DNA of 64,000 bases from Raffaelea ambrosiae (Eukaryota > Ascomycota > Sordariomycetes > Ophiostomatales > Ophiostomataceae): assembly GCA_002778195.1 (NCBI GenBank), contig PCDI01000001.1, positions 5,171,869-5,235,868 of the forward strand, in the 5' to 3' direction. The notes below the pieces were generated by a model. That model was not told where the DNA came from, ran no database searches, and worked only from the letters and a program-made list of their open reading frames with translations. Positions 56,660 through 64,000 of the stretch are shown in pieces. The number at the start of each line of letters is the position of its first letter. Positions within the stretch are counted from its first letter, which is position 1. The position numbers and the translations under genes were made by a program.

Positions 56660-58012
56660 CTAAACCATGCCAACCGCTGCACCATCGCGCTTCCAGACTT
56701 TGGCGTCCTTCATGACGAAGCTCACCTTCCTCAGTGCGTCTTCATCTTCTCGGGGGTCACTATCAAGTGCGATGATGTCGGCCGAGACTCCCTCCTCGAG
56801 CCAGCCAAACTGTTTACCGCACAGATCCCCTCCGCATGATTTCCAACCGCCCAGTGTGCAGGCTGCCAAGACATCCAGGATCGGCACACCCGCCTTGGCC
56901 AGGAGCTCCATCTCCCGGGCGTTTTCTCCGTGTGGATACGTTCCCGTATCACCCCCACATGCGAGAGTGATGCCCAGGTCCCAGGCCCGCTTTGCATTGG
57001 CCAAGATGGCCGGCATCCGGGCTGTATGGAGACGCTCGCACACGGCCAGTGTTGGAACCAGGATGCAGTTTTGCTCCTTGAGGACCTGGAGCGTCTCCTC
57101 GTCGGCCCAGTAGGCGTGTTCAATCGTCAAGGTACCGGCCTTCGCGGCCAGGATGACGCCTTCTTTGGTTCCGGCGTGGGCGGATACGGGACACTGCGCC
57201 ATGGTTGCCTCAGCCACGAGGGCCTTCATTTCTTCGGCCGAGTACACGAGGATGTCCGGGTTGGGGTTCTTGGGCGGGTGAAGAACCGATGCGACATATG
57301 GGTGCTGCGAGAAGTTCTGCGGCGGCCACCGCATGGTCCGCCGCCGGTAGTCTGCGTAGAACTTGATGATGTCGGCCCCGAGTCCAATCCGTCGGCGTAC
57401 AGCTTTGCGGATCTCGTCCACGCCGTCGGCCGGATCCGAGCCGACTGGAGCGCAGTGGCCGCCGATGTGGTTTTCAATCCGCGCCTCATAAGCTGCCGTG
57501 CAGGCAATGACCTTGGTGGCCACAAAGAGACGTGGGCCCGGGATAATTCCTCTGTTGACAGCGTCGCGGACGCTCACATCCGCCTCCTGCATAGACTCAG
57601 AGCCGAGGTCTCTGGGAAACGCCTCCAGTCAGCCTATGGTGGGGCAAATTCTAGTGCCTTTGCCGCAGACATACCTGTACGTCGTGTAGCCAGCGAGCAG
57701 TCCGATGCGGCAGTGGTTGGACGCCCGGAGCACGCGCTCCACAAAGCTTTCATCTCGTTTCTGCTGAGACGACACCCTCTCGTCGTAGGAGTGAAGGAAG
57801 ATGTGCGTATGGGCGTCCACAAATCCAGGGCAGACAAACTTGCCGCGTAGGTCGATGTCCGGGCTTTCGATCGTCTCTGGAAGCGGGTCTGTTCGCGTGT
57901 ATATTTTGACAATTTCTCCAGACTGCTCGTCGACCGTGACGGAGATGTTTTCCAGGACAGTCTTGGTGAGGGAATCGAAGAGCTTCGATGTGTGAATCGT
58001 GTAGATGGCCAT
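56660..58012 (-). CDS. Amidohydrolase-family metal-dependent hydrolase (429 aa)
   Basis: Exons are 58012-57675 and 57611-56660, with a 63-nt intron; the join gives GYTTYR+DLGSESMQEADV. GFVDAHTH near residue 70 is the first metal-binding HxH of the amidohydrolase superfamily. The later histidines in SAHAGTKEG and TIEHAYW and the aspartate in GGDTGTYPHG complete the expected set. The closest type is the imidazolonepropionase/Xaa-Pro-dipeptidase-like branch that opens cyclic or linear amide bonds. It shares its promoter with an allantoate-permease-type transporter, which suggests transport and cleavage of one nitrogen compound. The true substrate cannot be read from sequence. Confidence 0.92.
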
Positions 58013-58169
58013 TTTGTGCGACAGATATCGAGAACAAGGACGTTATCAATGACGGATCTGGATTTGGTCCGATCACACCTCTTTACATATCCTGCCAATC
58101 CCCTGGTGGACCAATCCTACGGAAGCATCTATCCCTTGGTTGAGACACGTAGTATTGTGTCCGCCGAGC

Positions 58170-58181
58170 TTATCACGATAA
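58170..58181. promoter_or_regulatory. Inverted pair of GATA-factor motifs
   Basis: TTATC-AC-GATAA: two GATA cores pointing away from each other with a 2-bp spacer. AreA/NIT2-type factors bind HGATAR, and both halves fit (TGATAA on the minus strand, CGATAA on the plus strand). Confidence 0.45.
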
Positions 58182-58224
58182 AATGGGCCGATCGTCGGGT
58201 CTCTGACGCTGCCACCCTGGCCGA

Positions 58225-58238
58225 TCGGCTGCGACCGA
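58225..58238. promoter_or_regulatory. UaY/Ppr1-like site TCGG-N6-CCGA
   Basis: TCGGCTGCGACCGA reads TCGG, six bases, CCGA. This is the consensus known for the Zn2Cys6 regulators Ppr1 (yeast pyrimidine pathway) and UaY (Aspergillus purine pathway). It lies midway between two divergent genes of nitrogen-catabolic type. No binding evidence is available. Confidence 0.45.
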
Positions 58239-58615
58239 CTCGCAGATATCCGACGCAATTTCCCTTCTGCGCGGACGGCAGTCTCGAGGCGGCTTATCGG
58301 CTGGTCACCGGTACAGGCAGGTGGAGGGCAACGTTCATGATCAACCTTCTCAGCACCACCCCGTTAGCTTAGGGTCGCAGGCGGATGTACGTAACCGTCT
58401 GAAGATCGCGAGCAGGGGTTACCAGGCTTTGTTATCATCAGCTATCTATCCGGATGAGTGATCCAATGCCTGAAAGCGCCCGTATAAACAGGGTACCAGT
58501 GCCATGGGTGCCGCAGTCCACGACACCGATTTCTAGAATATTTGGTGCATCTTCACAGGCGTGATTTTCATCCAACCGGACTGTATTTTTTCACGACCCC
58601 AACCTCGTCGCAGAG

Positions 58616-60349
58616 ATGGCAGCCGAAGACAAGGCGAACCCGTCCGGGACCTACGACGTCACCGAGGCCCGATCTAGAAGCCCGGGCGTGGACAACATCG
58701 AGACATCAAAGGAGAAACACGGCGATGCGCTGCTTGGCTATGTTCACCAGACAGGACATGTCGAGATCGACGAGCAAACGAATAAAAAGATTCTGCGCAA
58801 GATCGACTTCAACGTAATGCCGTGGCTTTGTGGTCTCTACATGCTCCAATATTTGGACAAGGGCATGTAAGTTCAGTCTCCGATGTCGTCCATGCCTTTC
58901 TGGCGGCCCCTGCCATCGCTCTTTGTATCTTGTAGACCTCTAACGGAATCAACCCCCCCAAAAGGCTATCCTTTTCGTCGGTCATGGGTCTCCTCACGGA
59001 CGCGAACCTTACGGCTTCTGAGTACAGTTGGCTTGGCAGCATCTACTACTTGGGCTACATGTTTGCGCTCCCCATTCATAACCGACTGTTCCAGGTGTTT
59101 CCGCCGTCGCGCTATATTGCCGTCAGCATGTCTCTTTGGGGCGTGGTGCTGTGCACCATGGCCGCCTGCCACGATTTCAAGGGCCTCATGATCCAGCGCT
59201 GCTTTCTTGGCAGCCTGGAGTCTGTTATCAACTGCGGCTTCGTCCTGCTCACGTCTCGCTGGTACAAGCAATCGGAGCACGGTGCACGCGTCAGCGTTTG
59301 GGCCAGTTGTGCTGGTGTGGCCACGGCGATTGGAAACCTGATTGCCTTTGGCTGCTTGGCTGGGTCTGAAAGGGGACTGCCCATGGCACTTCCGAGCTGG
59401 AAGGTGATGGCCCTCTGCCTCGGCGCCGTAACGGTTGTGTACGGCATGTGCATGTTCTACTTCATGGCACCGTCTTTGCTGGACGCCAAGTTTTTATCTA
59501 CGGAGGAGAAGACGGCTGCCGCAGAACGTCTGCGCGCGAACAATTCGGGCATTGGATCATCAGAATTCAAGTGGAACCAAGTTCGCGAGGCCTTTACCGA
59601 CATTCGGGTAAGCAGCAATTCTTGCCGTTCTACCACGGACCTTCCGAAACTGAGTGGTATGTGTAACTGACATGAGTTTCTAGATATGGCTATACGTCGC
59701 ATTTATTGTTTTGACTCAAATCCCTGCGGCCGGTCTAATTGTCATGTCGTCTCTGATCATCAAATCTCTCGATTTTAGCAGCAAGGAAAGCCTGCTGCTC
59801 AACATCCCCAGCGGCGTCTTATCAGTCATTATACAGATAGCTGTCGGCGTCATTGCGGACTGGACCCGGCAACGCAGCTTGACAGCCCTGGGAACACAGA
59901 TCTTCTCTCTGTTCGGGGCATCACTATTCATTGGTCTCTCCAATGTCAGCGTTCTGTACAACCGCCCGGGGCAGCTGACGGGATACTACATAATGGTCAG
60001 CACCCAGGCGACGGCATACTTTCTTGTGTTGGCCGTCATAGCGTCAAATGTCGTGGGTACGACTAAGAAGACGACAGCCAACGTCATTCTCTTCGTATTC
60101 ATGTCCGTTGCCTATTTGGTCGGGCCACAGTGTTTCAGAGACGCCCCGTATTACTGGACCGGGCGCTGGATCACCGTGGGGATGTGGTCTGCGTCTATTC
60201 TTGTTCTGGTCGTTATCTACTCTCTGAACAGATGGGAGAATGCGAGACGCGACAAGTGGATGGCCGAGAATGGGCATACTCTCCCCGAGAACATCGAGTT
60301 TATGGATCTCACGGACAAGGAGAATATGAAGTTCAGATATGTTATATAG
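58616..60349 (+). CDS. MFS transporter, allantoate-permease (ACS) type (519 aa)
   Basis: Exons are 58616-58866, 58965-59607 and 59684-60349; introns are 98 and 76 nt. The joins give YLDKGM+LSFSSVMGLLTDANL and DIR+IWLYVAFIVLTQIP. Family marks are RKIDFNVMPWLCGLYMLQYLDK (helix 1), ASEYSWLGSIYYLGYM, and SNVVGTTKKTTANVILFVFMSVAYLVGPQ in the C-terminal half. The C-terminus (LTDKENMKFRYVI) is typical of Dal5-like proteins. It diverges from the amidohydrolase. Its helix-1 and GT-K-T strings are closer to the 45388-47176 gene than to the 48052-49818 gene. Confidence 0.92.
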
Positions 60350-60735
60350 GAAATTAGATTTATTGCACGGGACTATCGAAGACGCCGGGTGGAAGCTATT
60401 TAAATGTTTACAGAGAAAGACAACAACCCTGGGAATTGGTAGGGAAAAAGTAAACAGGGTCTTTATGAAGATTACTTTTAATTTCTCGTAGTCGTGCTTG
60501 TTGATTTTCCAAGCAGTTGGTCACGCAATTGCATCTGCTAAGAAGAGGTGACATGTTAAGTGGGTGGCTTAATTGCAGCAAAATAAAATAAATAAATAAA
60601 TGCATGAACACTCCCGCCCCCATTCAGCAACACATCTATGACTCTTACGCATGCCGTTTTATGTACATTTCAAATAAACATTTAAGCACATTCAGTACAA
60701 CTCTGGTAAATGGTGTTACTGTGTTGTTGTTTGTT
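60350..60735. other. Intergenic gap between convergent genes
   Basis: 386 bp, AT-rich, with AAATAAATAAAT runs near 60585-60600. It holds the two 3' ends; no gene is seen. Confidence 0.6.
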
Positions 60736-61804
60736 TTACAGAATGGCCACGCCGTTGGGAGGACTCGCCACGCCACCAGGAACCTGCAATACGTCAGCCG
60801 TTATCCCTTAACACAGAGGTGGATCAAACTTACCCTCAAAGGCATACTGCTGAAGAAGAATGTCCACCGCTTCCGTTCCCGACATGCCACACTCAGCGCT
60901 TCCAGGTCGAACAGCTCCCCAATAGGCATGCCCCAACCTGCGAGCAGCCACTCGTGCAGCCAATGGGCGGTGTCTTGACATGGCCAAGCCTCCATGCTGG
61001 GCTGGTCGCCAGCCACGGCGGCAAAATTCTCGTCCCAAAGCCAGCGCAACGTAGCTTCTGAAGATTCCAGACCAATGGCAGGCGGCGACGTCATGTCAGC
61101 GAGTGCCTGGCACTCGGCGGCTGACAAGGCCTCGTAGGCGCGCACCCAGCCCGTTCGGATGAATAGAATGTCGCCAGACCGGAAAGTCACCCCCTGGGCG
61201 GCCGCCACAGATTTCAGTGTATCGGCAGTGATGGGTGTTGTCTCAAAGAGAGCCGGCTTGACACCTTGCTCCTCGGCCCATGCGGCGTAGTCCAGAAGAA
61301 CGCCGCGGCCGACGATACCTCCTTTCTCAACCCAGTCTGTTGGTCAGAACGGTACAATTTTTGAGGATCAGTCTGAGCTTTATTCCTGTACCTACTGTGA
61401 ATACCAATGGCATCAGAGGTCAACAGATCCTCCAGTTTGCGCCCTCCAAACCACAGCTTTTCTTTCTGGTATCCGTAGTGGCGCAGTCCGTCCCACTGCG
61501 AGGAAACTTGCGTGTTGAACGTGAGCGTGTCGTCGTTGACGCAGCGGCCTGGTTTGGGCTGAACAGAATGCAAAAACGGAGCACGGCCAAAACACGGCGT
61601 CTTCATGCGGTCTAGTGGCCAGTCAATGGAGATGCGCAGTCCCTCGGTGACCTCCTTTGCAGCCAAGGCCGTTGTCTCAGGGGTCAACAGGTTGAGCATG
61701 CCACACTGGTCATTCTCGCCAAAGAGACCCCAGGCATTACCGTGGGGTCCATCCTTCCGAAAGGGAAGGGAGTCGAATGGCGGTTTTTGCAACGGGGTAG
61801 CCAT
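60736..61804 (-). CDS. Cyclase-family hydrolase, kynurenine-formamidase-like (319 aa)
   Basis: Exons are 61804-61396, 61336-60834 and 60783-60736; introns are 59 and 50 nt. The joins give GIH+NWVEKGGIVGRGVLLDYAAW and TFFFSSMPLR+VPGGVASPPNGVAIL; the last 16 codons are a separate exon that a single-ORF search misses. QVSSQWDGLRHYGYQ near residue 100 is the fungal form of the metal-binding cyclase motif (PF04199), and FRSGDILFIRTGW follows as in that family. Members hydrolyse formamides or small cyclic amides. It diverges from the right-edge Zn2Cys6 gene, which may regulate it. The substrate is unknown. Confidence 0.9.
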
Positions 61805-62259
61805 GTTGGCTGTGGTGGAAGAATGTACCTGGACCAGTTAAACCAGCTTGGTTTGTTCTTTCGTTCTCTGTCTTGTGCACCTGGCTTTCGGGGCGTGCCG
61901 CAGAATGCAAATCAATTTCCCTCTATTCGGTGCAACATGTCAGGTCCCTCCGTCTTGTCCAGATGAAGATGATATCCCCTGCAGATAGGGTAAACCGTTG
62001 AGTGGTACCGGCCTAGCGCAACCGGTCTCCGGCAATTGGGTGCATCGGGCCGTACAGTGTTTGGTTAATACGCACGTTACTAATCACTGTCTCCATTGGA
62101 CCACTTTTTCCCCGCATCCATCTCCGGACCCGGAAGTCACACGTGCCGCATTACGACGGCGGCCTTTTCCGGATTATTTATACATGGCTTCTCCGCCCCC
62201 TTTTCTCCTGACTACCCGCCATAGACGGAAACTCACATACAGTCTGATCTACACGGAAG
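61805..62259. promoter_or_regulatory. Divergent promoter region, cyclase / Zn2Cys6 regulator
   Basis: 455 bp rich in CGG/CCG triplets. It holds a CGG-N10-CCG pair at 62009-62024, an AGATAG motif near 61983, and TATTTATA at 62175-62182, about 80 bp upstream of the regulator ATG. Confidence 0.5.
62009..62024. promoter_or_regulatory. Candidate zinc-cluster site CGG-N10-CCG
   Basis: Inverted CGG triplets ten bases apart, the arrangement bound by Gal4-type dimers (CGG-N11-CCG for Gal4). It sits between a Zn2Cys6 gene and its divergent neighbour. This could be chance in CG-rich sequence. Confidence 0.3.
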
Positions 62260-64000
62260 ATGGACCCGTATAACGGCGGCCTGCACTTGTCTCCGGGTGG
62301 AAACACAGCCCGGAAAAGAAACTATGGCAGGAGAGCCTCCGATGGGGACCGGGGATTGGTGGCAAAGCGACAGATGGTCAGCCGAGCTTGTGATGCATGC
62401 AAGCTACGAAAATCCAAATGCTCCGGGACTGTGCCGTGCTCAAACTGCACAAAGCGGGGCGTGTCATGTCGCTACGAGACCAAGTACGCCCGCGGCCGGC
62501 CGCCAACACCCCTTCCGACCCCGATACTAGCTCCGATACTACCGGCTTCCGACAGCAATGTAACCTCTGCAGGGCCAGACTTTGAAGCGGGGGACTTTAT
62601 CCCCGGCATTGAGCAGCGGCAATCTCAGCAACAAGCTGAAGACCGCTTGCAGGCGGCCCAACTCCACCCAGAACGGCAAGCAGAGACATCCAAACAACCC
62701 CGGCCAGCTGTGTCACGGGCATCTCCCGTGCTCGGCGTCACCGAAATACAGGGCCAGTATGTCGAGCCAACATCAGGACTGGCATTCTTGCACCGTGCCT
62801 GGAAACGCCTAGCGCACCAGCGACCGACCCGTGCTGTGCCCGATGATAGACTCGACAGCAGCGGCGCCGACGAGCGACGACAACTCCAGGATCGGGCGGG
62901 CGACAAGCTGTACGACGGCGACAGTGGACCGAGGAGCAGTGTGTTGTCTATTCCCGACTTGGCCACGGCCAAGGAGCTTGTGCGGTACTACCACGACGTG
63001 TGCGTGGCGACGTACCGATTCCTGCACCAGCCGAGCGTCCTTGCCTGGCTGGAGCAGGCACACAGCAATCTTGACAGCGGAGTGCCCATTGAGCACGGCA
63101 TCGGTGCCATGAAGGCTGCCGTGGTTCTCGTCGTGCTTGCCGTGGCCATTTTCCACCAGGGAAAAAGCGGCGGATCGACGCCCGGAGCAGCCTCCGGAAT
63201 GACCCCGGAAACCAACACGGACGAGGTATCCAGCCGCAAAAGTGACCGGCTGTTCCTGGCAGCGACGAACCTGACGGCCACTGCCACCGGCTACCCAGCC
63301 CTGGACTCTGTACAGGCACATCTGGTGCAGGTTCTGTATCTCCTGCACACGTCGCGGGTCAACCAGGCCTGGTACGTGTTTGGCCACACCGTGCAGATCA
63401 TCGCAGCTCTAGGGCTGCATAGGAGACGGCGTGTGCACCGGGGCCGTCTGGCCACAACCGACACACCCCAAGATTACGTCGACGAGCAGTGCCGCAAGCG
63501 CTCCTTTTGGGTGGCCTACATCCTAGACGCGTATCTCGGGGTCATGTTTGGGCGACCGCGACACTACCACGACGAGAACATCGACCAGGAGCTGCCGGAT
63601 GCAGTCAACGACGAGGAGATGGGAAAGTCGTCCACGACGGCATCCAGACGACCCGACTCTCCCATGGAATCGCTCGTTTTCCATGCTCGCATCGGTCGCA
63701 TTGTGGGCCGCATCTCCCAGTCCATCTATGCCGTCAACAACCAGCACGACCTTGGCGAGGTCCACATGCTACAAATCGTGCAGCAGGTGCGTGCCGACAT
63801 TGATGCATGGACGGCCAGCCTTCCTGCCGTTCTCAGCTCCATCCACCCGGCCAGCCTGGTGTACCCCTTTCGGCGGCAGGCCACGACCATGCGGCTGGCC
63901 CGTGCCCACGCTATTATCCATCTGAACCGGCCGTTTCTGCTCAAGCAGATTGGACAGACGGCCCACCAGACTGGGCACCAGAGTGAGCCCAGCAGCACCC
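62260..64000 (+). CDS. Zn2Cys6 transcription factor, Fungal_trans type, 3'-partial (580 aa visible)
   Basis: Open from the ATG at 62260 through the window edge with no intron. The zinc cluster CDACKLRKSKCSGTVPC-SNC-6-C lies at residues 45-71 (Cx2Cx6Cx5Cx2Cx6C), followed by a Pro- and Gln-rich linker. The middle homology region is recognisable: SIPDLATAKELVRYYHD, LHTSRVNQAWYVFGHTVQIIAALGLHR, and KRSFWVAYILDAYLGVMFGRP near residue 415. Another in-frame ATG at 62374 would also keep the whole zinc cluster, so the start is uncertain. It is nuclear by family. It diverges from the cyclase gene, 455 bp away, and is a candidate regulator of it or of itself. The stop lies beyond the right edge. Confidence 0.9.
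   Translation, partial: MDPYNGGLHLSPGGNTARKRNYGRRASDGDRGLVAKRQMVSRACDACKLRKSKCSGTVPCSNCTKRGVSCRYETKYARGRPPTPLPTPILAPILPASDSNVTSAGPDFEAGDFIPGIEQRQSQQQAEDRLQAAQLHPERQAETSKQPRPAVSRASPVLGVTEIQGQYVEPTSGLAFLHRAWKRLAHQRPTRAVPDDRLDSSGADERRQLQDRAGDKLYDGDSGPRSSVLSIPDLATAKELVRYYHDVCVATYRFLHQPSVLAWLEQAHSNLDSGVPIEHGIGAMKAAVVLVVLAVAIFHQGKSGGSTPGAASGMTPETNTDEVSSRKSDRLFLAATNLTATATGYPALDSVQAHLVQVLYLLHTSRVNQAWYVFGHTVQIIAALGLHRRRRVHRGRLATTDTPQDYVDEQCRKRSFWVAYILDAYLGVMFGRPRHYHDENIDQELPDAVNDEEMGKSSTTASRRPDSPMESLVFHARIGRIVGRISQSIYAVNNQHDLGEVHMLQIVQQVRADIDAWTASLPAVLSSIHPASLVYPFRRQATTMRLARAHAIIHLNRPFLLKQIGQTAHQTGHQSEPSST

Larger units (their letters stand above)
58013..58615. promoter_or_regulatory. Divergent promoter region, amidohydrolase / ACS-type transporter
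   Basis: 603 bp with no gene. It carries a TCGG-N6-CCGA motif (58225-58238), an inverted GATA pair (58170-58181) and further GATA motifs at 58294-58299, 58432-58437 and 58442-58447. The density and position fit a nitrogen-regulated bidirectional promoter. Confidence 0.55.

Noticed and set aside
1..64000. tRNA, rRNA, CRISPR array or transposon
   Set aside because: No B-box-like tRNA core, repeat-spacer array, transposase/reverse transcriptase motif or long terminal repeat was seen in either strand of the gaps. A tRNAscan or RepeatMasker run would be decisive.

Overview
The window is nuclear DNA of a filamentous ascomycete. The evidence is short GT-AG introns of 50-142 nt in most genes, three Zn2Cys6 transcription factors, fungal-type non-ribosomal peptide synthetase (NRPS) domains, and many major facilitator transporters. 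The lineage cannot be fixed from sequence alone; a Sordariomycete is a guess.

Left half (1-31375): the 3' part of one giant NRPS gene on the + strand, open at the left edge. One intron (1132-1252) is followed by a single 30.1-kb exon. The visible protein is 10,417 aa: (partial C1)-A1-T1, C2-A2-T2, C3-A3-T3, C4-A4-T4, C5-A5-T5, C6-A6-T6, C7-A7-T7-E7, C8-A8-T8, then a terminal condensation-like domain (CT). This is an assembly line for a peptide of at least eight residues, with one visible D-residue (position 7) and probable release by CT cyclization. A3-A6 have the same hand-read specificity code, and A7 differs by one position, so the product may carry a run of four or five like residues. Module 6 looks like a module-7-type unit that lacks an epimerase.

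Right half (31.4-64 kb): fifteen ordinary-sized genes. These are a drug-type MFS transporter tail-to-tail with the NRPS, an amidase, a Zn2Cys6 factor, a short-chain dehydrogenase (SDR), a fucose-permease-like MFS, an AflR-type regulator, two divergent allantoate-permease-type MFS genes, an aldo-keto reductase, a sugar MFS, a second SDR, an amidohydrolase, a third allantoate-permease-type MFS, a cyclase-family hydrolase and a Zn2Cys6 factor cut by the right edge. The first MFS and the AflR-type regulator are the best candidates for functional links with the NRPS. The remainder looks like a nitrogen/carbon scavenging island: six MFS transporters, three hydrolases and three oxidoreductases in about 30 kb. 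The promoter shared by the amidohydrolase and the third allantoate-type permease holds a TCGG-N6-CCGA motif and several GATA motifs, the pattern expected for purine/nitrogen control in fungi.

All exon-intron models were read by hand; every join keeps frame and restores family motifs. No tRNA, rRNA, transposon or CRISPR array was recognised.
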